This document shows, piece by piece, positions 25,158-34,131 of a stretch of 64,000 bases of DNA (positions are counted from its first letter, which is position 1; each line of letters opens with the position of its first letter). Origin of the DNA: CAZYAK01 sp964403335. GTDB taxonomy: Bacteria > Patescibacteriota > Gracilibacteria > Peribacterales > Peribacteraceae. Below the pieces are notes generated by a model. It had not been told where the DNA came from and ran no database searches. It was given only the letters and a program-made list of their open reading frames with translations. Where the stretch lies: positions 1-64,000 of the forward strand of contig CAYOFI010000005.1 of the NCBI GenBank assembly GCA_964403335.1. The letters are read 5' to 3'. The position numbers and the translations under genes were made by a program.

Positions 25158-27155
25158 TCATTTCACCCACTTCACCCCAATCCCCCGCTCCGGATTGGCC
25201 TTTTTGATCATCCGGCACCGGGCTTTGTGCACCATCACGGATCCCGCGCGGTTGATGTAGCCGCGGATGTCTTCGTGCGGTCCTTCCAGCGGGTCACAGC
25301 ACTTCGCAAATTTCAACGGCATAGGCACCCCATCCGCAGTCGCAATTGGAAGATCGATGGGAATACGTGACGCACGGATGCGTGTTTGCACCTTTCGCTT
25401 CAGCAGATCACGCGCGCGCTGCTGGTCCCGCACCGCGTCCACGGACGCGGCAAGATCATGCAACGCATCGGCGTGCATGAAAAGCGCGCTGACGCGGTCG
25501 GAGCCTTGGCCGATTTTCATCAGCAGGTCTTCGCGCTCTTCTTTCGTCAATTTGTTGCCTTGGTAGCGGCGGAGCAAACTGAGATCCGCATCCAGCGGCG
25601 GCAATTTCCGTTTGCGCAATTCGGCATTCAGAAGTTTCTGTCCTCTGTCGACATAGTGATCGCGGTCGATGGAATGCAGATAGCGCCGCAACCTTGTGCG
25701 CGACGAGGCCATCTTCAGCAATTGCATCCATTCGGGTGACGGCTTGGGAGTGCGGTGACTGAGAATTTCGATCACGTCGCCGTTCTCCAATTCGTATTCG
25801 AGCGGCACGATGGACCCGTTCACGCGCGCCGCGCGGAAACTCAATCCCAAATTGGTGTGGATCTGGAACGCAAAGTCGAGCGGCGTCGCCCCTTCCGGCA
25901 GTTCGACGATATCCCCTTTGGGCGTGAGCACGAACAAGTGATCGGCAAACCCCGCCCCCGTCCCCGCGCCCGGCCGTCCCGACACCGGCTGCTGTGCCGT
26001 CAGCACCTGCTGCAACTGAACGCTCTGGATAGAGCGCTCAGCGGAGCCGTGTTCTTTGTAGCTCCAATGCGCGGCAATTCCATATTCGGCTTCGCGATGC
26101 ATCCCCACCGTGCGCACCTGCACCTCCACGAACACGCCTTCCGGAAGACCGGGCAAACGGGTGATGGTCGTGTGCAAGCTTTGATAGCCGTTGGGTTTGG
26201 GGAACGCGATGTAATCTTTAAAGCGGTTCGCCGCGGGACGCGCCATGCGGTGCAGAAGTCCCAGCACGCGATAACAATCTTCCGGCGTTTCGACGATGAC
26301 GCGCAGTGCAAACAGATCGGGCAGATGTTCGATGGACGACACGGTCTTCTGACGCAGCTTGCGGAAAATACTGTAGGCCTGTTTTTCCCGGCCTTGCACG
26401 CTGGCGCGGATGCTGTGTTCGTGGAGCGCGGTCGCCAATTTCGCGGCGGTCGCATCCAAAAATTCCCCGTGCCGCGCATGGATGGCCAGCACTTGATCGT
26501 TGATCCATCCGGCATCGAGCGGATACACCATGGGGAATGCAAGAGCTTCCATCCGCTGCTTGAGCGCGTGGATACCCAAGCGCGCGGCGACGGGCGCAAA
26601 AAGTGTCAGAACATCGCGCGCGATGCGTCGCGAATCCTGCGTATTCTGCGATCGTAATTTTTCCAACACCGCGCAGCGTTCGCACAAGATGATCAAGAGC
26701 ACGCGCACGTCATCGGACACCGAAAGCAGCATGAGTCGCAGATCTTCAATCGAACTCTTGCGGCTCTGCATGGTGACATGCGAGAGCAAGTGCACGCCGC
26801 TCACCATGCTGCGCACCGACACGCCGAACTCCTCTTCCAATTCCGGCAGTCCGATCTTGCGGGTCTTGAGGGCATGCTGCAGCAAACACGCGCAGACGGT
26901 TTCCGTATCCGGTTGGAACGGCAGCAGCACCTGGAGCACGTCCATGGTGTGCTGCAACATCGGCATGCCCAGACGGAGTGTATCCGTGCCATACAGCGAA
27001 GCCGCCATGCTCAGCGCCTTCTGCAGGCGCGGATCATCGGTCGGGAGCCCGTGCGCACCCAGTGTGGCCAACAAGACATCCGGAGCGTGTGCAGCGCCGG
27101 AACGGGCTGAAGTCTGGCCACTAGCCTGCGCGTGGGCGGAGGAGGCGGATGCCAT
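25158..27155 (-). CDS. rel: RelA/SpoT-family (p)ppGpp synthetase with degenerate hydrolase domain
   Basis: Makes the alarmone (p)ppGpp from GTP/GDP and ATP. 665 residues. The N-terminal HD domain is present as a fold but has lost the metal centre: where hydrolases have LLHDVVEDT this protein reads LLQHALKTR, and the later LADRLHNMRTL-type motif reads LIILCERCAVLEKL. The synthetase domain (~residues 230-350) is intact: YSIFRKLRQKTVSSIEHLPD, DLFALRVIVE, RFKDYIAFPKPNGYQSLHTT, EVQVRTVGMHREAEYGIAAH. TGS domain follows (HLFVLTPKGDIVELPEGATP). A C-terminal zinc-finger/ACT region is not seen. Last gene of the minus-strand group that begins with the small genes at ~31.9 kb. Confidence 0.9.
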   Translation of the reverse strand: MASASSAHAQASGQTSARSGAAHAPDVLLATLGAHGLPTDDPRLQKALSMAASLYGTDTLRLGMPMLQHTMDVLQVLLPFQPDTETVCACLLQHALKTRKIGLPELEEEFGVSVRSMVSGVHLLSHVTMQSRKSSIEDLRLMLLSVSDDVRVLLIILCERCAVLEKLRSQNTQDSRRIARDVLTLFAPVAARLGIHALKQRMEALAFPMVYPLDAGWINDQVLAIHARHGEFLDATAAKLATALHEHSIRASVQGREKQAYSIFRKLRQKTVSSIEHLPDLFALRVIVETPEDCYRVLGLLHRMARPAANRFKDYIAFPKPNGYQSLHTTITRLPGLPEGVFVEVQVRTVGMHREAEYGIAAHWSYKEHGSAERSIQSVQLQQVLTAQQPVSGRPGAGTGAGFADHLFVLTPKGDIVELPEGATPLDFAFQIHTNLGLSFRAARVNGSIVPLEYELENGDVIEILSHRTPKPSPEWMQLLKMASSRTRLRRYLHSIDRDHYVDRGQKLLNAELRKRKLPPLDADLSLLRRYQGNKLTKEEREDLLMKIGQGSDRVSALFMHADALHDLAASVDAVRDQQRARDLLKRKVQTRIRASRIPIDLPIATADGVPMPLKFAKCCDPLEGPHEDIRGYINRAGSVMVHKARCRMIKKANPERGIGVKWVK

Positions 27156-27230
27156 GGGAGAAGCCTCATGCTAGCAGAAAACACCCGCTTGCGCAGGAAA
27201 GTATGAGAAAATTTGGCTGCGTACCGCGCG

Positions 27231-30200
27231 TTATTCCCCGATGATGATCAATGCATCCATGATCTTGTTCAGAGCGTCCTCCGCAGGAATTGACGCATCC
27301 AAGCGCTTGGTACGATCAGCAACGGTGCGGAATTTGTCCTCTTCCTCCACGCGAGTCTTCCATTCCCAATGGTCTTTCACGAAACGGAATTCAACATTTA
27401 CCCCAAAACCAAGAGTCCCTATACGGGATACCGCAAGCCACCCTTCCGGGGTCACCGAGAATCCTTCTTGCATGCGCAGATACGCCTCCCCCATCCGCCG
27501 CGTGCGCAACTCACGCTCCACGCGATTGATCGCGGATGTGTCCCGTAACGCTTGGGCGTCATTTTCCGGCGGACGGACCAACTCATCGCCGGCAATGCGC
27601 GTGAGGGAAAATGCGCCTCGGTCAAGGGTCTTCATGATGGCCATGAAAAACGCGTTCGGGGTGCCAGTGGTCTGAGCTCGCAGCCCGGTCGAATCTGACT
27701 TCTTCCAGCACCAAATCTCGTGATCGGGATGGAAATATATGTCGACGGTATGCCCGCCATTCTCCAAGCGGAAATATCCTTTCTCCGTCTCCACGCAACC
27801 GGGTATAGCCCGCAAATATGCTTTCTGGAATTCGCGCATCTGCTCCGGCACCACGGTTCCGTTGTCATCGCATTTCTCGCTGAAAGCCAACTCATCGGCA
27901 AGACGGTTGAACGCCGCCATTTTGATGTTTTGATGGGGAGAGTCCGGAAGATAAGAAAAGCGTCCCGATCCGGTACGGTTATTGGAGACTGGGAGGAATT
28001 TGTCCGGTTCCTGATCCGCACTCTTCCATTCCCACCTGCCGGCATGAAAGCGAAAGTCCACCTCGTAATGCCAAAGCCTGGGGTGTGTGTCGGTAATGCG
28101 ATACCACCCCTCCGGAGTCCTGGTGGTGCGGTCGCCTTGCCGTTGCAGCAACATCTCACCATATCGACGTGAAGCCTCCGCCTTCAAGACCGGGCGGACA
28201 TCCTCTGAAATCGTCGGAGCGGCCGGCAAATCCCCCGTTTGCCGCTGCAGAAAACGCGCAAAGGCTTCCCGGTCCCCGGCATTCCCCAATTGTACCGTCC
28301 ATTGTCCTCCGTCGCGCGTGACGGAAAAAATGCCATCCCTGCGTAGCAACGGGGAGACATCGTCTCCCTCTATACGCAGAGGCCGCCTGAGCACAAACGT
28401 GATGGTATTGACCAATCCGTCCGCCCCCGCCGGCTCCGGTCTGATCACAAACGGACAGTGCGGGTGATTGCCGATGGCCTGCACGTATTGTGCAAACCCG
28501 CGCTCCCGAACGGTCTCCGGCAGGTCATACTGTGGCGACTGCCGTGTCAACAATACGCCCAGTACCTGCGCATCAGTCGGCAACAGCCCGCCACTCAACA
28601 CCACCGCGCCGTTGTGCACGGATATCGCTCGCCCCGGGAACGCCGCCCCCACGGCGGATTGCAGGGCATCCAGCGTCATGCGTTCGCGGGGGTCCGTGCG
28701 ATCGGACGGACGAAAGACGATCCGGCGGACGTCATCCGGCGACGGCACGGGCTCCACATTGAAACGACGGTTTTCCTTGAGCATGTACGTGCCGATGACG
28801 TTCCTTCCCTCTAGAGGCATCGGCATTTTTTTGCACGATGCCAATGCGGACAGAGTCTTTATCAGATTTTCTGAAGTGAACTGGTCGTCCTGCAAGGCAT
28901 GGACCCTTCCGTTATTTGCCAATTGCAGCTGGCCAAGACCCGCTTGCAGAACGGCAAGCGCATCCGTATCGGCGGGATCACGAAGCGACAGCCGGAATGC
29001 ATCGTGCGTCAACCGCACGTCAAAGAGCGCAGCGGGGTCAGCCGCATACTCCGCGATCGCCTTCATCTGAACTTCCGTCACAAAAGTGGGAATTCTACAT
29101 TTCTCCAATTCCGCGAGGAAACTCCCATATTGACCCCGGCTCTCGACAAGATCGGCCTGGATGGCTGCCGCCTGTGCAGGCGTATTCTGTGAAGAAAAAA
29201 TACCGAATGCGCGGAATTCTTCCGGAATCAACTGCAACGGAGCGGGAAGATCCGCACGGTTGCGCACATCAAATCGTTCCAACCTCCCGCGTGGAGGAAC
29301 CCGGATGATATCCACCTGGCGACGGGGGTTCGCAGTGTACGCGTCGATTCTGCGCGCGATGTCGTCGGTGAGCTCCAGCGCGGGCTGGAACTCCGCAGGT
29401 CTGTTGTCGTTTATCTCCTGCAGTGCTGTTTTCAGCAGTTCCAAATCCTCTTTACCAAAACGCTCACGCCTGAAAAGGAGGCAGTTCCGCCCCTGAACGG
29501 ACAATGCATCGGCGCGGAATTTCCAGTGATTGCGCAATAGACTGCTCATTTGCTGCACGTCCATCTGGCCCCGCTGTCCTATCAACACATTCTGAAAGAT
29601 CTCCACTCCGCGCTTGGTGACATGAACACGAAGTCTGTTGCTCAGCCTGGTATCAGTGCCATTTATTGCCACCAAGGCATCCAAGGCACTCTGGATCTCT
29701 GGCACATTTGCATCCACAAGATCCGCTTGCAGGGCATCGACCAATTTCTGCTGATTTTCCCCGGTCAACATATTCATTTTCACCCGCACGTGCGGGTACT
29801 GATCACGTATGTACGAATCGGGAGCGGTAGACGGATTATCCGCCACCCCCTGCAATGCCACCGCCAGCGAACTCAATGCCCCGGCAACCTGGCCCCTGTC
29901 ATCACCCTTCCCGACGATTTTCAACTGCTCCAACCGGCCGTTCTTTTTGGAAAATTCCACCGTGCAGCGGCGGCGATTGTCGGCATTGTATCGATCGATC
30001 ATCTGCACCGTTTCCGGCTTCAATTGCGCGGTGTAGTCTTTAAGAATATTGGCAAAGATCTCGTAGTCGCCATGAGGCGCCTCCAGACGTTGCGTCACCG
30101 GATCCCACGCGTTTTGCGCGGGCGAGAATGACATGCCCCGCATTGATATATTTTCGGTACGGCCAAATTCATGTCCCGCCAAGATGCTCTGAATATCCTC

Positions 30201-31376
30201 AGGCGTCAGCCGTTCATGCGGGAACACTTCGTCGGTCCTCTGTGTCACCACCAGTTTTTGGATACGCCCCGTCGGCGGATCCTTGCGCACGTCACACAGA
30301 CGATCGGGGTTCCGCATGTACGCGTCAATGACGTCTTTGCCGGGATACTGCTCCAAGCGCTTTGCTTCCTCTTCCCGCTCGCGCCGCACTTTCTCTTCTT
30401 TCGCCCTTTCTTCTTTGCGTATGGTCTCCACATTGCCCTTGGCAATTGCACTCAATACTTCCGCTCCCTGCCGGATGACCGGCATCGCGGAATCAACCGC
30501 ACCTCTGATCCCCGCCTGTATATGTTGGCCCGTCTGTATCAGCGCACGATCTTCCGCTTCCTTGCGCAGCTGTTCCGCCGAACGTGACCCGGACTGAGCG
30601 GCTTCTTTGCCTGCTTTTTCCGCAGCCTGGCGTCTGTTTTCTGCATCCTGCCGCTGACGCTGCTGCTCAAGTTCACGTTCGCGCTCCACTCGTTGACGCT
30701 CACGTTCCCTCTCGGCCTCTTTGCGCTGCTCTTCCTGTTGCATCTGCAACTTCTTGGCCGCGTCTTGAGCATCTTGTTGCTGTTTTCGTTTGGCTTCCTC
30801 CTCTTTGCGCAACTGCTCCGCCGTTTTTTGTTGCGGCTGTGACGGAGGAATGTAGGGCGTATGCGGAGCGGGAGGAGTGACGGGATTGGGCCGGGGGGGG
30901 ACAAAGATCTGCGGTTGCGGTTGCGGCCGCACCGGCTGATAGGGTTGGTACGGCTGGACGGGGTACGCGGGAGGCCGCACAGGCGGGTACGCGTACGGTA
31001 CGTTGTGGGAATACGCAGGCGAGGTGTAGACGTGCGGCGAAAAGTGATAGACCGGCGGGAACGGATTGAAGGGGCGCTGCGCGTACGGAACGTAGTGGTG
31101 CTGCAGGGCGGTTTGCTGCGCGATAAAGGGCGCGCGGTTCCATCCGAAAGGCACATTCGGCTGCACATTCTGTAAGTACAGCGTAGCTGCCTGCACGTTG
31201 CGTGCCTGCATATGGTTCACATAATTCCCATACGCCTGCGGGTGCACTTGCGGCCAGGGCGCGCGGTACCCGGGAAGCTCTTGGCCTCTGGACGGATAGA
31301 ACGGCTGCTCGAACCCATAACCCATAAGGCGGGATTCGCGCGTGCTGCCGGTGGCGAAAGAGCCGTGCGTCGTCAT
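27231..31376 (-). CDS. 1381-residue repeat protein with Pro/Tyr-rich and coiled-coil N terminus
   Basis: No family recognised. Residues ~10-190 are rich in Pro, Tyr, Gln and Phe (YNPF/PVQPYQPYQPVRPQPQ), likely disordered. ~190-345 is a highly charged coiled coil of Glu/Arg/Gln. ~345-1120 contains repeats of a unit of ~75-100 residues whose start reads like VIDAYMRNPDRLCDVRKDPP, MIDRYNADNRRRCTVEF, RIDAYTANPRRQVDIIRVPP, VIGTYMLKENRRFNVEPV. ~1120-1381 has three copies of another unit with a G(W/Y) strand and a closing WEWK/WCWK (EGWYRITD...WEWK; KGYFRLENG...WCWK; EGWLAVSR...WEWK). No signal or membrane helix. Its ATG overlaps the stop of the 116-residue gene. Confidence 0.75.
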   Translation of the reverse strand: MTTHGSFATGSTRESRLMGYGFEQPFYPSRGQELPGYRAPWPQVHPQAYGNYVNHMQARNVQAATLYLQNVQPNVPFGWNRAPFIAQQTALQHHYVPYAQRPFNPFPPVYHFSPHVYTSPAYSHNVPYAYPPVRPPAYPVQPYQPYQPVRPQPQPQIFVPPRPNPVTPPAPHTPYIPPSQPQQKTAEQLRKEEEAKRKQQQDAQDAAKKLQMQQEEQRKEAERERERQRVERERELEQQRQRQDAENRRQAAEKAGKEAAQSGSRSAEQLRKEAEDRALIQTGQHIQAGIRGAVDSAMPVIRQGAEVLSAIAKGNVETIRKEERAKEEKVRREREEEAKRLEQYPGKDVIDAYMRNPDRLCDVRKDPPTGRIQKLVVTQRTDEVFPHERLTPEDIQSILAGHEFGRTENISMRGMSFSPAQNAWDPVTQRLEAPHGDYEIFANILKDYTAQLKPETVQMIDRYNADNRRRCTVEFSKKNGRLEQLKIVGKGDDRGQVAGALSSLAVALQGVADNPSTAPDSYIRDQYPHVRVKMNMLTGENQQKLVDALQADLVDANVPEIQSALDALVAINGTDTRLSNRLRVHVTKRGVEIFQNVLIGQRGQMDVQQMSSLLRNHWKFRADALSVQGRNCLLFRRERFGKEDLELLKTALQEINDNRPAEFQPALELTDDIARRIDAYTANPRRQVDIIRVPPRGRLERFDVRNRADLPAPLQLIPEEFRAFGIFSSQNTPAQAAAIQADLVESRGQYGSFLAELEKCRIPTFVTEVQMKAIAEYAADPAALFDVRLTHDAFRLSLRDPADTDALAVLQAGLGQLQLANNGRVHALQDDQFTSENLIKTLSALASCKKMPMPLEGRNVIGTYMLKENRRFNVEPVPSPDDVRRIVFRPSDRTDPRERMTLDALQSAVGAAFPGRAISVHNGAVVLSGGLLPTDAQVLGVLLTRQSPQYDLPETVRERGFAQYVQAIGNHPHCPFVIRPEPAGADGLVNTITFVLRRPLRIEGDDVSPLLRRDGIFSVTRDGGQWTVQLGNAGDREAFARFLQRQTGDLPAAPTISEDVRPVLKAEASRRYGEMLLQRQGDRTTRTPEGWYRITDTHPRLWHYEVDFRFHAGRWEWKSADQEPDKFLPVSNNRTGSGRFSYLPDSPHQNIKMAAFNRLADELAFSEKCDDNGTVVPEQMREFQKAYLRAIPGCVETEKGYFRLENGGHTVDIYFHPDHEIWCWKKSDSTGLRAQTTGTPNAFFMAIMKTLDRGAFSLTRIAGDELVRPPENDAQALRDTSAINRVERELRTRRMGEAYLRMQEGFSVTPEGWLAVSRIGTLGFGVNVEFRFVKDHWEWKTRVEEEDKFRTVADRTKRLDASIPAEDALNKIMDALIIIGE

Positions 31377-31723
31377 GCGGCATCAGAAAAATACGATTCG
31401 ATGTTCTGCAGATCTGCGGCTTTTTCTTGTTTTTCCCGGGCAGTGGACTTCGCATGCATCTGCTGTTTCCACCGTGCGGCTTCCGTCGCATATTCTTGGG
31501 ACAACTTGCCCAATACTTCTTGAAAAATCAGGTATGCACGGTCATACGAGGCAAACCGCTCTTCTCGTTGGGATGGCGTTTCCCCGCGGTACTTGTGATC
31601 CAAAAACGGAATGACATCGCTCAGCAGATCCGGCTCGATCTGCCGGATGATCATGTCATACAACTCCCTGGCGCTTGGCACTTCTCCCCCTTTCTTGGCA
31701 GTCGTGGGTGTATGTGGACACAT
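31373..31723 (-). CDS. small helical protein upstream of the giant repeat protein
   Basis: 116 residues, helical and charged (SARELYDMIIRQIEPDLLSD, YDRAYLIFQEVLGKLSQEYA, then a Lys/Gln/Ala-rich tail). Its TGA overlaps the ATG of the 1381-residue gene (ATGA), so the two are translationally coupled and probably work together. No family recognised. Confidence 0.7.
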   Translation of the reverse strand: MCPHTPTTAKKGGEVPSARELYDMIIRQIEPDLLSDVIPFLDHKYRGETPSQREERFASYDRAYLIFQEVLGKLSQEYATEAARWKQQMHAKSTAREKQEKAADLQNIESYFSDAA

Positions 31724-31799
31724 CCGAGTATTTTACCACAAAACGGCCGTTCTTTCAAAATGCCCTGAGCGGGCGCCCGGATGTGAATTGCCATGGAAA

Positions 31800-31961
31800 T
31801 CACGTCGATTGCTCGATTTTCGCCGCCGCCTTCTCTATTTGCGCAGCCTGCTTATTTGCCGATGCAGCCTCATATCGTGCCTTTGCCTTTGAACGGCGTT
31901 CTGCGGCTTCTTTTTCTTCCTGGGAACCGGAAAAGAAATCACTGCCGGATGCGTATGCCAT
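31800..31961 (-). CDS. 53-residue charged helical protein
   Basis: Short frame from ATG 31961 to TGA 31800: MAYASGSDFFSGSQEEKEAA, then a Lys/Ala/Glu-rich helix ending AAKIEQST. Composition closely resembles the tail of the 116-residue neighbour and the coiled coil of the giant protein, which supports it being real and part of the same group. It lies 76 bp upstream of the 116-residue gene. Confidence 0.5.
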   Translation of the reverse strand: MAYASGSDFFSGSQEEKEAAERRSKAKARYEAASANKQAAQIEKAAAKIEQST

Positions 31962-32029
31962 AGGTGCTGGGGGAAAGGGGTGAATCTATAGATGAGGACG
32001 GCTGGACGAAGGGTGTCTTACGTAGAAGA

Positions 32030-32123
32030 GATCAAGGGCGTCAAAGAGATCAAAGAAGTACGAAGCACGGAGTGCTTCTGCTTCTTTGATCTCCTCGATC
32101 TCTTCGATCTCCTTGATCTCTTA
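32030..32123. repeat. GAGATCAAR word-hairpin after dtd
   Basis: The minus-strand TAA stop of dtd (32123-32121) opens a series GAGATCAAG GAGATCGAA GAGATCGAG; a centre around GCACGGAGTGC; then inverted units CAAAGAGATC and CAAGGGCGTC. Period 9 nt. The same GGCGTCAAA variant unit occurs at 38066 and 38884. Confidence 0.85.
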
Positions 32124-32564
32124 CCGTTCCAGCACCAACGTCACCGGCCCGTCATTCACCAATTCAACCGCCATAGAGGCTCCAAATACGCCCGTTTCGA
32201 CCTTTTTGACGCCGAGAAGTCGGAGCTTCTCTACAAACGATGCATACAATGTCTTGGCTTCATCCGGCTTTGCCGCACTTGTGTAATCCGGCCGATTCCC
32301 TTTTTCCGTCTTCCCCGCCAACGTGAATTCCGACACCACAAGGATCTCGCCTCCCATATCGATAAGCGATCGGTCATTAATCGTCCCGTCTTCCCCATCA
32401 AATAACCGGAGCTTCGGCACTTTCTCGGCCAACCACTTTCCTTGCTCATCCGTATCGCCCTGCATGACACCAAGGAAGAGGAGATACCCACGACTGATCG
32501 ACCCGACGGTTTTGCCGTCGACCGTGACGGAGGCGGAGGTGACGCGCTGAAGGAGGAGGCGCAT
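32121..32564 (-). CDS. dtd: D-aminoacyl-tRNA deacylase
   Basis: Removes D-amino acids (and misacylated Gly) from tRNA. 147 residues, the normal size of a dimeric DTD. Signatures: MRLLLQRVTSASVTVDGKTV at the N terminus, GYLLFLGVMQGDT, GGEILVVSEFTLAGKTEKGN (S-x-FTL core), RPDYTSAAKPDEAK, and the C-terminal Gly-cis-Pro-type region TGVFGASMAVELVNDGPVTL. Stop codon begins a word-hairpin. Divergent from the rplJ leader. Confidence 0.95.
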   Translation of the reverse strand: MRLLLQRVTSASVTVDGKTVGSISRGYLLFLGVMQGDTDEQGKWLAEKVPKLRLFDGEDGTINDRSLIDMGGEILVVSEFTLAGKTEKGNRPDYTSAAKPDEAKTLYASFVEKLRLLGVKKVETGVFGASMAVELVNDGPVTLVLER

Positions 32565-32654
32565 ATGGACAGAATCCTATCAAATTGTTCTTTTACAATA
32601 ATTGCCCTATTTGGGAAGGCAATATGCCATTAATCGTTGACAAAACTGCGTAAA

Positions 32655-32760
32655 TCCATAGAATCCTCTGGTCCGAAGACCGAGGGCACAAGGCCGTAGG
32701 CCGAAATTAGTCCCTCCGAGGAATACAGCATCGACCAGTCGGCCCCGGCTTGCTGATTCG
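32655..32760 (+). ncRNA. ribosomal protein L10 leader (autoregulatory)
   Basis: The 190 nt before rplJ show conserved features of L10 leaders: GGTCCGAAGACCGAGGGC, paired GGCCGTAGGCC, GTCCCTCCGAGGAAT. In other bacteria the L10(L12)4 complex binds this RNA and represses rplJL expression. An exact structure needs a covariance model. Confidence 0.6.
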
Positions 32761-32776
32761 TGCCGTGTTCCTCGCT

Positions 32777-32812
32777 GGTCTCCCGGACGCTGTCCCTGTG
32801 GAGACCTTTTTT
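32777..32812 (+). terminator. attenuator terminator in the rplJ leader
   Basis: GGTCTCC (32777-32783) pairs with GGAGACC (32800-32806) and six T follow. It lies inside the leader, 39 bp before rplJ, so it can only act by attenuation. GGAGAC can alternatively pair with GTATCTCC just downstream. Confidence 0.7.
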
Positions 32813-32850
32813 GTATCTCCAGGGTCCCTCCTTCGCTTCCCCTTATTCTC

Positions 32851-33399
32851 ATGGCAGTCACCCGCGAACAAAAGAAAGTGCAGCTCGAAGAACTGAAAGT
32901 GAAGTTCGGTGAGGCGTCCTCGATCCTCTTTGCTCACTACATCGGCATGTCTGTGGGCGATGTCAGCCAACTGCGCAAGAAGTTGAAAGAGGCCGGCGCG
33001 GAGATGAAAGTCGCCAAGAAAACGCTTATGAAACTGGCCGCGCAGGAAAAAGGCCTGCCCGTTCCGGACGACGCCATGATGCAAGGTCCCATCGCCTGCA
33101 TCTTCAGCAAGAAAGACCCGACGGCCGGCGCACAAGCCGCCTACGCCTTCAGCAAGGACCACCCGCAAGTCGCATTCCTGGGCGGTATCTTTGAAGGAAA
33201 ACTCTTGAACAAACAATCGGCAATGGCCTTGGCGACGATCCCCTCCCGCCAGGTCTTGCTCGGCACGTTCGCCGGGATGCTCCGCTCCCCGCTCCACAAA
33301 TTCGCCTCCATTATCAATTCTCCGCTCACGGGCTTTGCCCGCGCTCTTAAGGAGATGGAAAAGAAAGGAGGTATGCCGGCCGCTCCCGTGGCTGCATAA
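32851..33399 (+). CDS. rplJ: 50S ribosomal protein L10
   Basis: Base of the L7/L12 stalk. 182 residues. MAVTREQKKVQLEELKVKFG then FAHYIGMSVGDVSQLRKKLK, VAKKTLMKLAAQEKG, and a C-terminal L12-binding helix FASIINSPLTGFARALKEME. Followed by rplL after 45 bp in one operon; the leader carries an attenuator. Confidence 0.96.
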   Translation: MAVTREQKKVQLEELKVKFGEASSILFAHYIGMSVGDVSQLRKKLKEAGAEMKVAKKTLMKLAAQEKGLPVPDDAMMQGPIACIFSKKDPTAGAQAAYAFSKDHPQVAFLGGIFEGKLLNKQSAMALATIPSRQVLLGTFAGMLRSPLHKFASIINSPLTGFARALKEMEKKGGMPAAPVAA

Positions 33400-33444
33400 T
33401 TCTCCCTTCTTTATTTTCCCTTATCCATTTTTCTCCCCTTTCCC

Positions 33445-33846
33445 ATGGCAGACGCCACCATCACCCTGACGCCTGAAGAGCAGGCAGTTATCACCGCTCT
33501 CGAGAAGCTCAACGTCATCTCGTTGAACAACGTCGTGAAATACATGGAAGAGACGTACGGCATTTCCGCAGCCGCCCCGGCAGCCGCAGCAGCCCCCGCC
33601 GCAGGTGGTGGTGCCGCAGCTCCCGCTGAAGACAAGGCCGCTTGGAACGTCGAGCTGACGGACTCCGGCGCCCAGAAGATCGCGGTCATCAAGGCCGTCC
33701 GCGAAGTCACCGGTCTTGCCCTCGGCGATGCCAAGGCCATGGTCGACGGCGCTCCGAAAATGCTGAAAGAGAACGTCCCCACGGAAGACGCCAAGAAGTG
33801 GAAGGACCTGATCGAGAAAGCTGGAGCCAAGGTGACCTTGAAGTGA
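33445..33846 (+). CDS. rplL: 50S ribosomal protein L7/L12
   Basis: Multimeric stalk protein that recruits translation GTPases. 133 residues. N-terminal dimerisation helices (ITALEKLNVISLNNVVKYME), an Ala/Pro/Gly-rich hinge, and the C-terminal factor-binding domain: KIAVIKAVREVTGLALGDAK, MVDGAPKMLKENVPTEDAKK, KDLIEKAGAKVTLK. No Shine-Dalgarno; a pyrimidine-rich tract (TTCTCCCCTTTCCC) precedes the ATG. Confidence 0.97.
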   Translation: MADATITLTPEEQAVITALEKLNVISLNNVVKYMEETYGISAAAPAAAAAPAAGGGAAAPAEDKAAWNVELTDSGAQKIAVIKAVREVTGLALGDAKAMVDGAPKMLKENVPTEDAKKWKDLIEKAGAKVTLK

Positions 33847-33871
33847 ACCATCCACGACGAATAATCGATCA

Positions 33872-33990
33872 ATACAAGAAATCGAAGACTTCGACCCTTC
33901 GACCCAGCTCAGGACAGGCGAAATCAAGGAAATCGAGGAGTGGAAGCTCTCCTCGATTTCTTCGATTTCCTTGATTTCCTCGATCTCCTG
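33872..33990. repeat. GAAATCGAR word-hairpin with a nested REP
   Basis: Left units AAGAAATCGAAGACTTCGA, interrupted by CCCTTCGACCCAGCTCAGGA (a REP-like TTCGAC...CTCAGG piece), then GAAATCAAGGAAATCGAGG, centre GTGGAAGCTCTC, and inverted CTCGATTTC units to 33990. It lies 26 bp after the rplL stop. Confidence 0.8.
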
Positions 33991-34004
33991 CCCAATCTCT
34001 CACA

Positions 34005-34032
34005 TTGACATAAACCTCGAATCCGGTACACT
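34005..34032 (+). promoter_or_regulatory. promoter TTGACA-16-TACACT
   Basis: Consensus -35 TTGACA (34005-34010) and TACACT (34027-34032), 16 bp apart. The start near 34039 leaves a ~93-nt leader before the zinc-ribbon gene. The leader holds ATGAAAGGAGGAAG (34090 on), a rare perfect Shine-Dalgarno-like AAAGGAGG, within a 16-codon frame that ends (TGA) just inside the start of the gene. Confidence 0.7.
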
Positions 34033-34131
34033 CTCTGCAAGCAATTCCTTCAGTCACATCAGTCCGACGTTCCGTCAGCGATCTGTACATGAAAGGAGGA
34101 AGACGCGATTTACTTTCTTTCTTTCATTCGT

